Positions 22,782-35,000 of a stretch of DNA of 64,000 nt are shown in pieces. The number at the start of each line of letters is the position of its first letter. Position 1 is the stretch's first letter. The notes below the pieces were generated by a model. That model ran no database searches, was not told the DNA's origin, and saw only the letters and a program-made list of their open reading frames with translations. The translations under genes were made by a program, and so were the position numbers. The stretch is from Pyrocephalus nanus (taxonomy: Eukaryota > Chordata > Aves > Passeriformes > Tyrannidae): assembly GCA_038380795.1 (NCBI GenBank), contig CM076266.1, forward strand, positions 37,585,425 to 37,649,424, written 5' to 3'.

Positions 22782-22831
22782 CTGAGAAAAGCCGGCCCTA
22801 CTCGGACTGAAAAAAGCTGACCCTGCTTGGG
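22782..22831 (+). repeat. 25-bp imperfect tandem duplication
   Basis: Two adjacent 25-base units share 19 of 25 bases. The first begins CTGAGAAAAGCCGGCCC and the second CTGAAAAAAGCTGACCC. All six differences are transitions. CCGG in unit one reads CTGA in unit two and CTCGG reads CTTGG, as expected from CpG decay after duplication. Confidence 0.8.
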
Positions 22832-23837
22832 AGCCTAGATACTACTTAAGGCTGGGTAACTACCCTCTAGTACAGCCCATGCTGCCTGTTTTCTCCAGCT
22901 ACCTTGATCTCTTTAAAATGCCCCATGTAATTAAGGATGTCAGGAGCCTTGAGCTACTTGGAGTAGTGGCCTCTCTTTCCTCCATAAGGCTTCTCTGTGT
23001 ATGCAGACAACTATGAAGTAATGGTGTACCAGATTAGGGATCAGATGCTTTTTCTCCCTTTCACTCTCTCACCCCCAGCATAACATAATTCTGTTGCTGT
23101 ATTGAGCAACAAAATGGCCTGTCAAAATGTCTTCTGGTGACACTTAACTTAAAAAAAAAATTGGTGACATTTGGCATGCAGTGTTAACAGTGAGAACCTG
23201 AAAATCATATCTGAAAGGTCATTTAGATATATAAGAACAGTGTGTCAGAATCTAATGATCTTTCAGATGATTGTGAGAGGCTCAAAAAGTCTGTAGGAAA
23301 GTAATCTGGGTGCTAATGAACTTTACAAACTGTCCAGCTCTGCAGAGGTTGCTTTAATGCCCCAGTTAAAGGGTCCATTTCAGTTAATTCTGAAGTATGG
23401 TTATCACTTGAACGCTGACAAAATACAGAGGAGAACTTTGGTGGCCTTTAAAGCTTTTCTTTATTCTTTTTGTGAAATCAGGGACTTTTTTACAGCAGGT
23501 AACGCCTTAATTAGCTTGATGGACTATTCTGGCATTCTTAATTCAAGAAGAACTGTGTCCTTTTCCCCTCTCAAAAACTATTCATATATAGTAGACTCAC
23601 CATGACTTTTCAAGCTAGGTATTTTTTGCAAGGTCTTGGGAGGTGGAGTTCTTGAGGTGGTGAAAGAATAAATAGTAATTGTCCATCCTTTAAAAGGAGT
23701 AAGGATGTTTGTGTGTTTACATATATGCATGTGTACATACATGCAGTCACCCTTAAAAACTGACTTTCAGATCATTTAGAATATGGAAAATTCTTTGGTG
23801 ACTGCAAAATGCGCATAAAAATTTTGAAGCTTCTTTT

Positions 23838-24592
23838 ACAGAATCACAGAATGGTTGAGGTTGGAAGGGACCTCTGCAGGTCATCTGGTCCAGCTCCCTT
23901 GCTCTCAAGCAAGATTGGAGCAGGCTGCCCAGAACCTTGTCCAGATGGCTTCTGAATATTTGCAAAGATGGAGACTCTACAACCTCTCTTGGCAACCTGT
24001 GCCAGTGCTCAGTCCACCCTCACAATGAAAAAGTGTTTCCTGATGTTCAGATTCTACTTCATTTTTTTACCTCTGGTCCTGCCAGTGGGCACCACTGAAA
24101 AGAGCCTGGCTCTGTCCTTTTGGCACCCTCCCTTCAGACATTTGTAGATGTTGATGAGACCCGGCTGGACCTTCTCTTCTCCAGGCTGAACAGTCCCAGC
24201 TCTCAACCTTTCCTCACAGTAGAGATGTTCCAGTTCACTTCTCATCTTAGTGGACCTTTTTAGAAATCTCTCCAGTATGTCCATGTCTCCCTTGTACTGG
24301 GGAGCCTGGAACTGGATACAGTACTCTAGACCTGGCACAGTACTCCAGCCTCACCAGTGCTGAGTAGAGAAGACAACTGGCAACACTTGTGGCAATTCTG
24401 CTCCAGTGCAGGATACCACTAACCTTCTTTGCCACAAGGGCACACTGCATGTTGAACTTGTCCACCAGGACCTGGAGGTCTTTACCTGCCAAGGTACGTT
24501 CCAGCTGAGTGACCCCCAGCACATATTGGTTCATAGGGTTGTTCTTCCCCAGGTGCAGGACTTTGCATTTCTTGTTGAACTTTGTGAGGTTA
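23838..24592 (-). mobile_element. CR1 LINE, 5'-truncated, antisense (longest copy)
   Basis: The left end is the reverse complement of the CR1 3' terminus (ACAGAATCACAGAATGG, then TTGGAAGGGACCTCTGCAGG). The element continues for about 755 bp to a GGTGCAGGACTTTGCATTTC-type block and stops after GTGAGGTT. On the minus strand it still reads as the C-terminal part of ORF2, the endonuclease/reverse transcriptase protein, in broken frames. From about 24260 down to 24060 the wording includes EHLYCEERLR, LINIYKCLKGGCQ and RARLFSVVPTGRTRG, and around 23995-23930 it includes MPREVVESPSLQIF. A frameshift near 24050 separates these blocks. The catalytic RT and endonuclease regions are absent because of 5' truncation, so the copy is dead. 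Confidence 0.96.
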
Positions 24593-27450
24593 AGGATTCC
24601 GTGAATAACCTACATAGTTTTCATACAACTGAGCTTGGAAATTATTTTCAGCCTCAAGTATGCTCTATTTGGCTTCATTTTAGTATGTCTAAATGTTAAA
24701 CCAATTGAAATTTTTCAGTTTATGTGCAGGGTGAAGGGGAAGGCATGAACTTTTCCTTTGTGCTGTTATGAAAGTTTTTAGCAAGTCAGAAATGTATTCT
24801 CTGTTTTGTTCCTCATGCTGTACAAAAACAAATCCCACAGGATCTGGCCAAAAATGTTTGCTTTTAACCTGATGCAGCCTAATGTTTTTCAAGTAGAGTA
24901 GACACGCTATTGTGACTGTGTTACCCTCAGGTTTCAGCATTTTTCTCAAAGTGCAGGGAGCTGCTGATGAATTCACCAATCCTGCTTATTCACACAGAAG
25001 TAAACGAAAAATAGTCCTTCTTATCTTAAAATGTTTTCTATGTTGCCTTTATTTTGTACCATGGCTACTGGTGTTTCGTAAATCTCTGAATTTTCTAAAA
25101 GCGCTGACCATAAACAAATTTGATTCTCTTCCCCTGTTATTCCTCCTGGAAAAGGAAGAAGGAAAACCTGTTTGATAAACTGATTTTATTTAAAGACTTC
25201 TGGATGCCATAGTAAAATTTGCTCTGTGTTCCCAAATGAACACACGGAGCTCTACAGTGTGGTGTTAAAGGATATGCCAAACAAGGAAAAAAGATAAAGT
25301 TGGATAAATTTTATTAATACTCCTCTAGATTGAATTGTTTTACTTTTCAGTCCAGTGTTGGAATTTATGCTTTTGTCCTCATTCACAAGATGATGGCAAG
25401 AACCTTGCCAAGTAGCTTTTGGTCTGAAGATCTGCTTAAAGCTTAGGCTGAAGAAAACCAGGTGGAACTGCTGAAGCTGCAAGTGAAAATCTGGCACTTT
25501 CTAAAAAAGACTAATGCTTTTTAAAAATCTAGAAGATAGAATACTTCATTAAAAACACATCGAACATATAGATACTATATTGCAAGAATTTGTTAATGTG
25601 TTTTAGCAGGTTCTGTCGCTCGTAAGAATGGTCCTCACAATTCTGAAGCATATTACTGTCCATGGCACTTTTAGGAGTCAAACATACTAGCTACTTTAAT
25701 CAGGATAATAATTTAGAGTGTCAGAAGGGTAGTGTACCTTTTCAGTGTTTCCATTTGGTATTATTTTACTCCTTTAATAGTACTTTATAGTTCCCAACCT
25801 TACCTCAATTAGCAGTAGTGACAGATGCTAGTTCAGCATTTTACCTCTAGCCAGTAGGGCTTTCTTTAGAATAAATGTCAGTCATTTTATGTTGCTAATT
25901 TGAGGTGATATACCTACATGTAAAATTACATTTTAACTCTCTTGTTATACTTGCAGTGAGAGATGGCAGCATAAAGAAGTATAAGTGAATGCACCTGAGA
26001 GATAGTTCAGAACTAGAAGGTTCATTATGGAACCTTTATAGCTCATTTTGAGGTGTACTGCAGATTTTGTTAACTCTTTCTTCCACTATACATATATTTC
26101 TTCTGATGCGTCTTCCCTTTCCTCATGAGATTTTTTTTTGTTGTTTTAAAAACTGCTTATTTCATTAGAAGATTTGGGGAAAACTGCAGATGGAATTTTG
26201 ATTTTTAAAGATTAGTAAATGCTGTTACAGACAGCTTTTTAATAACAAAGATTGCTTGCTTAGTGAGAAGAAAACGTTTGTTAGTACACTAAAAATGTCT
26301 ATCTGAAAAATTTCAATGTAAGTGCTAAGTAAAATAAGGAAATATGCTATAACTTAAAATCAAGCTGTTCTTGAGGAAGACCTTAAGGAAGCTTGTCCCA
26401 GTTAATAGGAAGCAAGCAGAAGGAAAGTATTTCTGAGAACTATGCTGCTGATCAAGCACAATACTAATGATTAGTATCCGCAGACACCATCCAGAAAAGT
26501 CTGTGCTTGGGCATTGTTCTCTAGTTTGCTGTGCAGAATAGAGGAGAAATTGCATGAGAAGGCAGAGTTAAAGCATAAGATTGCAAGAAATTTCAGTATT
26601 AACCATTCCATAAGTTACTTGGAATTAATTTTTAAAGATGGTGGGGTTTTGCCTGTGTAGTTAGGTACTTCAGTCCATCTTGAAAGAGATCTTTTTTTGG
26701 TTTGTTAGATTGTGCTGCAGATTCTCTCATTTACTAAATTACATTTTTGTCTACTTAGTAAAGATAAATATCACATGTGGGCATGTTAGTAACTTCATCC
26801 GTGGCAGCAATTCTGGCCATGCATACTAACTGGAAAATAAGCCAAGTAATTGCCAAGTAAGAGGGAGTATATGCTTTGTACTGGAGCACAAAATCCAGTA
26901 TACTGATTTAAGAATTTACTTTCTCTTTTTCAGTATATTCTTATACCAAAGTAGACATTTTCAAGGTGTAGAGTAGATCTTTATTTTATATATTCCACAA
27001 CTGCTTGATGTGGAATAATCTGTTTCCTATTTCTGTAACACTCATTTAAAATGGTTCCTAAATGATGTTAATTGATGTCATTGCATACTTGTGAGGTTTT
27101 CTGTCATCTTTGCTTTACTGTGTGGATATGCATTTGATTATTGTGAACCAATTTCAGCATTTGAATTTCTAAAATTGTCTAATCTTCAGTCATTCTGTAC
27201 ATGAGAAATCTTCTATAAGTGTACATAATGACTGTAATTTTAGTTTAGTTGTAGCTGCAGAAATAAAGTTGGCCTAATTTTGAGTGGAACAAGAGTGTCG
27301 TGTTCATAAAAGTTTGATTAAAAATAGCAATTGCATATTTCAAAGAAATTGTGAAACATTATTAAAGCCTCTTTAACACTATGATAAATTTCTTAATAAT
27401 TATTCATTCATCTCTACTGACTGAACATTTTTGTATTATTAACCTGTTCA

Positions 27451-27513
27451 TCTCCCCCTATCTCTCCAATTAATTCAAAATCCACGGATTTTGAACCGTG
27501 AGGCAGGGGGAGA
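27451..27513. other. nested inverted repeat (potential stem-loop)
   Basis: The left arm TCTCCCCCTATCTC (27451-27464) and the right arm GAGGCAGGGGGAGA (27500-27513) are complementary at 12 of 14 positions, with the outer nine base pairs perfect and mostly G:C. Inside, CACGG at 27483-27487 can pair with CCGTG at 27496-27500, or AAAATCC with GGATTTT at 27477-27492; these two inner folds exclude each other. The two arms are GC-rich islands in AT-rich DNA. It is too short for a typical MITE, and no target-site duplication is evident. Confidence 0.6.
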
Positions 27514-29310
27514 GGCATAAACCAGATAATTTCACATAAAAAATAGGAAAATTTTCAGTCCACGTCACTTTTTAGTCTGCTAAAGGTGAAATGTGCCACC
27601 GCTTTTGGCTGGAATGAGTGGCACTACTTGTAGTCATCTAAAAGAGGATGGAATGGCATAGTAATTTTCAGTATAAGGTCATGATTCCTTTCAGACAGTT
27701 AGAGAGAATTTATTTTTTTTCATTCCAAGCTATCTACACAGACTTATTCTTTTCTCTGCTTCAAACTTTTGGCCTTGCCCTCATGTATATGGGTGGTATG
27801 TATTTTAGAATTGATATATTAGGGTTGAATTTTTATTGTTACCATTTCTGTTCATGCGCCTTTCAAATCCTTCATTTGTTTGTTTCTGAACTTTGGACGT
27901 ATCGTAAAAATGTCACCATTGTGGCTGAACATTAAGCACCTTCCCTTTTTGCTCTGGGCCATTGAAATAAATTTGGACCAGGTGCTCCTCTCATAACAGA
28001 AGTCCTTGATGTGCCCTGATAGCGATGGGAGAGCGGAAGCTGTCAGCCTTCAGCTGGCTTGAAGAATGCAATTAGAGAAGTTTTAATACTGTTGAGGGAC
28101 CCCATCCAATCAAAGCTGTTTGAGTTAAGCCAAGTCTAGGATCCTAAACAAGTACTTTAGGCACGTCAACTTTGTCTTTTTAGTCAGAGCAGGTCTGTCA
28201 TTCCCACACATTATGTGAGGGTGGGTTTTTTTGTTGGGCTGTTGGGGTTTTTTTGTACTAGGAGAGATACTCCTTCCAGCTCGCTGTTATTTTATCTGTT
28301 AGCTTTGTCTTTATGGCATTTTTAATATCAGTGTTTCAACGCATTTATTGTCAAATTAAGGCTTAAAATGCATTTTTAAATGTCACAAGTGCCCATGCCT
28401 TTGCATAAACCCTAGATTAGGTAAATTCATAAGTGATTCATCACTAGGTTTTCCAGATTTGGCTGGAAAGAGAGAAAGAAGAACATCAGTACAGATCAGG
28501 ACACATGAAGTATGTAGAAAAAATCCTAGAAAACAGACAGGGATACAATAAGGTACCATTTTTCCTGAAGTCTTACCTCAAGTTAATTCAATACTGTGTG
28601 TTATTCATTGATACCAAAAGCAAAGGGATGGAAAAAATGCTGGCTCGTCATTTTTTTTCTTCCACTTGGTTTAATTAGGATTTTCAAGTTTGCTTGTTGC
28701 TTCCTCCTTTGCTCAGTGTTAGGGTTGACTTCACTGGAATTAATGCTTTCCTGAGGGATACTCCTCAGCTGGATATTTCATTTATTTCCTTTGTTGGTAA
28801 CGTTGTGGCTCATTTGTTTTGAGCCTCACTAGGTTGCAAAGTAGATAACAAAAGTAGATAGTGAAAAGTTTTTGGTAAACCCTATATATTAGGGAATTTT
28901 TTTTCCCATCAGTTGGGTTTGGGAGTGGACAGGATGGTCTTTTGCATAGTCTGACTTTCACGGTCTACCTAAAAGAACAAAAAACGTAAGTTATCTTCTC
29001 TGATGCCTCCCCAGTTTTCAGACAAAAATGGGAAAGGGAGTAGAAAGTGAACTACTAAGTAGTTTGTGTGGGATTTGATAGACCAAATTGTGTTATGTTA
29101 TTTCTTTGGTTAAATCCATAGAATTAGTGGCTTAAAAATATCTGATTGTCTTATTATGAGTTATGATTGCTTAGTATAATAATTCTTTGATTGTGTTCAG
29201 AACTTAGTGCATAAAGACATTTCCAAGGCTTGATTCTTTGTCATGATGAGCTGGAAAGGGAAGTGCATTGTGATTCCTAAGTAACTGTTACCCATTTCAG
29301 GATTTTTTAC

Positions 29311-29396
29311 GTATACATAAATATATAAATAAATAAATATATATATAGAAATACCCATATATACATTATATATAGATAGATAGATATAGATATATT
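29311..29396. repeat. AT-rich microsatellite cluster (TAAA, TA, GATA words)
   Basis: Successive short arrays of AAAT, AT and GATA words make a compound microsatellite with no long pure tract. Confidence 0.85.
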
Positions 29397-32020
29397 AAAA
29401 ACAACTGAATTTACTGCCTAACTCTGAAAAGGCTGAATTACATACTGTGACCTGTTGCCTTATTTTGTCATCCATTGTGATAGAGATGTCAGGAGTGCTC
29501 TAAGCACAGAGAGGTATTCCAGAGGAATTAATGGTGTATTAAATATCAAAGAATGGGCTTCCCAAGCATGATCCTCTAGTGTTCTTTCATATTTTCATCT
29601 CAGTCAAAATTTCTTCTGCCAATGGAGATGAGTTTGTGGGAAGCTTTTGAGCCTCACTGGAGCTCCTGAAGCGTGGCCTGTCCTTTACAAGAACTGTGTG
29701 TCAGGCTGTCTTGAAACCAGTACTGTGGCCTAGCTTGGGAAAGACTACAAGTGAACTTAATAGCCTGTTTTTAATTCTTCTGGATAAGGTGTTCTCTGGC
29801 GTAGTGCCTGACAGGGGGCTGTAGTAGCTAGAAAATTGTTGAAGCCAGCACACTGCCCACAGGCACAGTGCCTAGATTGAAAAAGTGCTATCAATCTCAC
29901 ATTAAAAAAAGAGGGGAAAAGTATGCAGTAAAAGTTAATTAAATCTCTTTAAAGCGGCTATTTTTTTTAAGGTGTAGGAGTCAGATTTTTTTTTTTTTAA
30001 GACTAATATAATTTAAACAAATATTAAAGTAAGGACTTGGATGAATTTTAGACAAGGGTAATATTAAATCTGTTTCATTTCTGTGGAAGAAAAAAAATAC
30101 TTGCTGCATTTGACTTGACTTACTTCACTTCATTAATTACTGAGTATTTTAATATGCAAGAGCTAAGTCCCATCTGAAATTACAGTTATTTGCTTTCCTG
30201 ATGCATGGGGAATGGTGAAGGTAATGATTCTACTGCAAATTTAAAGCAGGTTATGCTCATAAATTATTTTCCTTCTTTGTTGCAGATCTGTCCTTACAAG
30301 CTGTGTGCCATTTAAGCATATTTTTGTCATCACTTGCAAACGCTTTAATCAGCCCTAAGTCCTGTTACTTTGGATTAGAGTATTTGGCAGTCCAGGAGGG
30401 CACAAAAAATGGAGAAGAATTGCAGGGAAAAACATTTGGAAGTAGGAACGTAGTAGAAGAGGCTTTGACATGTCAAATTATCAATTCTTCCGTGCTCCAA
30501 AGCAAATAGAGTGTTGGAGCTCTGCAGAGAAATATATTCAGATTTTGCTGTCATAACTCACTCTCAGCAGGAGCTGTGTAGCAGAGAGGTGGCTGGCAAA
30601 CTGTTGCTTGTCTGATGGAGAAATGGGATGTTTTCCGGAGTGGGAGAGAATAAGAGGGTGTCGGACATGGCAGGTCTCTGTGCCTTTAGCAAGTTAAACT
30701 GGGAAAACAGAAAGTCCCTTCCTTGCAGAATGTGATTTATGGCTTAGGGTAGTTGTTTGCCTAATATTAGTCAGGAGATGATGAGCACTGGTACGGGGCT
30801 TTACTCTCATACTAGGGATGGCTCCTATCTGACATGCATGCCCGCATGTGAAATGGTTGGCTGTCCTCTCTAATCCCCAAGCTGAACTTGACAGCAGTTA
30901 ATACAGAGTAAGCAGGAGCTATATTTTATGGAGGATATGGAGAATAGCTTTATGTTACATTTAACATTGCCTTATCTACAGTAGCAGAAAATTTGACTGT
31001 GCCTTATGCTTTGTCTGTGCTCCCGATGTTGTATAGCTTGAATTAAACATCTACAGAAGTACAAGCACTAGTGATTTAGGTTCTGCAGGGCAAAGCCCTT
31101 CTTCTTAATGCTACTGTGAGCTATATCTCTGAAACTCTAATATCTAATGTCTTGACCTTCCTCTACACACATACCTACAAAATGTTTGAACTGTAAGTTC
31201 AGTTTTATTATACCTCTACAAGAGCTGGAAGTTATTGAAACACTAAAGATAAAATACTCAGACTGTATTTTCTAAGGTTCCAAATTTTTGTTATGCCCTT
31301 CGTTCAGCTCCCTGTGCCACAGGAATGCTTGTGTCCTCATGCCTAAAATGCCCTCTGAGATCCTGTAATTCTCTTATGGTATCCTGAAAACATGGGGCTT
31401 AGGAAGGTCATTTGCCTTTAAATGAATGCTCATGCATGTGCAGATGTGTGCAAATACACCTATTTATCTTGTCTATTCAGGTGCACACAAATGTACTGTA
31501 TGTGTGCATATATATATATATGTATCTACAAACAGAGAATTTGTTACCTAGTCAAGAGATAGTGTGATATTCTGTGTTTTATGTATGCCTGTATATATGG
31601 AGCACTGAGACAGAGAATACAGGCAGGGTAGGATATAAGAATATGATCATGTGAGATCACACTAGAAGCCTTTCTGCTTACTGGTTGGATACTGCAAGAG
31701 TAATTTATCAGCTATCAAAATAAAGATGTATAGCTCAGAAGACCAGGCACATATTCTCACTAGTAGTAAACCAATAAGAGAATTAAATTAGGTGAGTAAT
31801 AATTAATAGATAATAAAACTAAGATCAGTACAAGTATAAGAAACAAAACAAAATCCCAAATCCAGCAGCAGTAACCTGTAGCAGACTTAAAACAGAAAGT
31901 TGTGCTTCTGACTCTTGTTAGTTAAAATAGTACATGTAGTCACATGAGAAAATACTGCCCTAGTGTTACTCTTAAGAAAAAAAAAAAAAGATGTGTGGTC
32001 ATTATGCTTCATAATCTACA

Positions 32021-32090
32021 GGTTGAGGGTTTGGGTTTTTTGGTTTGGGTTTTGTGGTTTTTGTTTTGTTTTTTTTTTTCTTTTACCCGG
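32021..32090. repeat. T/G-rich low-complexity tract
   Basis: Words of GGGTTT, GGTTT and GTTTT run into a T-run and then a pyrimidine end. Three GGG triplets within about 40 bases give weak G-quadruplex potential on the plus strand, but a fourth GGG is missing. Confidence 0.8.
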
Positions 32091-35000
32091 TCTACTCTAT
32101 GGTGAGTAGCTTCAGTTTTAATTTTAGGAAAGATATTAAAGAAGTCTTTTAAGTTCTGGGTTGATGGTGACATTCTTGCATGTGACATTTGCATGGTCAT
32201 CAGCCTCAAGTGTAGTGTATGCACATGTATTTATGGACACAGTCCCTCAGTCATATTGACTCTTGAAGACCAATGTGGACTTCAAAACAGAGAGGAGTGT
32301 CTAGATTTTTGTGCATGTAGCTGACTGCAAGTACGAACTTTATGGTAGGAAGAGTTTCTATTGCAACACATATAGGTGGTTCAGTGTGGCTTGTCAATGA
32401 GAGAGTTTCAATGTTTATCTTCTTCCCTCTCTGAACAGAATAAGAGAAGGCTCGTGTAGTGTACATTTACCACATATCTTGCATTAGCATGTGGAATTGT
32501 GCTCCAGTGGGTGAGAGCTGACCTTTTTAGCTGGAAAATGCTCCTTTGAACTGAAGGAGAAGCAACATGACTATGGGGCAGGCAAAGACACTTGTGAGTT
32601 ACAGCAGATAGGGAGCAGAGGAGATAGTAGTAGATATCTGAATGGGAAAGACATGCTCATACTTGCAAGTAAAGACTCATATTCAGGTCAAAGACATGAT
32701 GGTTATTTTGTATGTAAAATGCCAGGGATCAAAAACAAGGTAACACTGAGGAAGATCAGTTAATAAAGCCATTAAATAATAAAGCATAAATTTGGATAAA
32801 CTTAGGTGTATAATGTTTTCCTTTTTACCTAGCATCTCCAGTCGGTAGGGAAACTGTTAGCAAGAACATGAGATAATATATTTTTTATTTGCTTTCTTGT
32901 CACATTCCATGTTGGAGGAAGATTAAGACTATCGTTAATTGGGCAGAATCAGATGGAATTGGAGTAAGTTTAGAGGATACCTCAGTGAAAAAAATGTTTG
33001 ATAGCTGACATTGGTCAAAGACTTGCTGGAAAATGTTTCTTTCTCTTGGCTGCTCTTTTTAGCATTTTAAGAGGAAATCAAGGAATGATATCAAATAATA
33101 GTGTTTCTGCAGGAAGGTACTGAAATGTCATCAGTCAGTACCTAGCAGTCTCCTATTTGGAAGACCAGAGTGTTTCAAGGTAAACTTCAAGCTAGAATAA
33201 GCAGTGAAAATATTAGAAGAAATATATACAGTAGGTGGGTTCAAAAAAGATATATTGAGATATTGTCAATATGGTTATGCTCGGGAGATCTGTGGTGTTG
33301 AAAGATGTCACTCAAGAATTTTAACACATGCATTTTGTGAAAAACCAATTAAAAAGCTAGAGTGCAGAAAAGTACATTATTCATAACAAAGTTTCCTCCA
33401 GTTACCAAAAGATAGATGGACATTAATTAAAGATACGCTCCTTTGTTAGATGTTATAAAAGTCTCTCAACCTTAGGGTCTTCAAACTCCAAAGTTATTTC
33501 AAAATATCAAGAAGTAGCAGGCTTGCCAAGATGCATTAAAGTGATACTGACACTTCAAAGAAGCTCAGAAGGAAAGATAACCTTCAAGGCAATAGAAAGC
33601 ATGCACACTGGTGTAACTCCAAAAATAGATTGTATGGAGATAAATATGTATAAGGTCTTTCACAAACCTGTGTGAAAGTGTGCTTTTGTGGGAAAGCATT
33701 GGTATGGGATCTGTAAGTGAATGCTCCATATTGGTGTGAAATTTGATTTGCCCTTTGTGAGAACTCCTGGGAAACATGGTGGCAGAAAAAGAAATTAAAA
33801 GAGGAAAAGGAAGTAAGCACTGTCATAACTTATGCAGTCTTTAGTGGTAGCTTTTACTCTGATGATTTTAAATACTGAAGCCTTAACTAAAAAGATGGAT
33901 ACTTGCTGTCATAACATGTCTGTATTTTAAAAACATTTATTTTCATATTAATTTGAAAAATACTCCTGAGAAGAGAAATAGGTTGTTAGGTGCTTGGGTT
34001 TTCTTCTGTTCAGTGAATACAGTATCCTGCTAAAACAGCAACCTCCTGTTGAACTCCTTTGTTGTTATTTCACTGTATTATGTCTCTTTTATAGAAAAAT
34101 AAGCTGTGGTAGCTATTTTTTTTGTTTTGCTATTTAAATAGTGATAATATGTATACCAGCTAACTATCTGCTTTGGAAAAACCATCTTCTTCTGTGGTTT
34201 CATCCATCCATTTTGACCTCTTTAGAATAGGAAGAAAGATACAATGGTGGTTTCTACTTCTTTAAAGAAGGTGTATTTATTCAGGTGAAATGGTAAGACT
34301 GCTTAGAATTTTGTATTAAATTGTATGTGGTGTTAGTTGGTTTTAGTATTTTGCAGCTGATTAGCACTTAAAGCAATGCCAACCTTGTATTACAGTACCT
34401 GAACCTACTGTTCTGCCTGGTAATACTACTGGAAACGACAAGTCTTTCTAAGGAATCGTCTTTTACCCTTAAAATACAGTTTCAAATCTGTGACATTGCT
34501 TTGAAGTTTCCTGTTCATATATTATCACAGGGTAAGCTGCCATGCTGTTTGACAGGGATTGTAGGGTGAAAGACTTGGGGTCGAGAGGCTGCTTTTTCTC
34601 TGAATGCAGTCTTGCACCTCAGATGAAGATTCTTTTCCTGATTACTTTCGGGGCACTTTGAGAGCAACTCATAGTAGGCATAATATTTCGACACAGGCTA
34701 TTTAAAATGCTGCTTTTGTTCTTGCCTGTTAACGCTCACAATTGAAACCCTAAGGAATATTTGAAAAGCTCTGGTCACAATTTCACAGGTAATAAGATCA
34801 TAAATAAACATCTATATGCAGATAAGGACTTAACAGAAATCCATCCCTTGAAGGGAAAGCCTATTCTGCAGCTTTAAATTGCTGGATTTATCTCAATAAC
34901 ATGCAAAGTACTACGAAATACATGTGCACAACACCCCCTAAACAATTAGAAACAACTATCCTATTGTGGTGGGATTTAGGATGGCAAAGGTGAGGTTAGA

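Larger units (their letters stand above)
19073..23837. other. unassigned unique AT-rich sequence
   Basis: No gene is recognised. It contains an A18 run (19354-19371), a T/G-rich low-complexity tract (20111-20168), an A15 run (21308-21322), a TTAATTAATTAAT palindromic homeodomain-type core (about 20349-20361) and a 25-bp imperfect tandem duplication (22782-22831). Open frames up to 108 codons show no domain. Confidence 0.65.

Noticed and set aside
24054..24338. Minus-strand open frames of 94-95 codons that look protein-like
   Set aside because: The wording (CEERLR, LINIYKCLKGGCQ, ARLFSVVP) is the C-terminus of CR1 ORF2 in broken frames, so this is transposon remnant and not a host gene.
32021..32090. 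Telomere-like or G-quadruplex sequence
   Set aside because: GGGTTT words are irregular, no TTAGGG array exists, and a fourth GGG run is missing.
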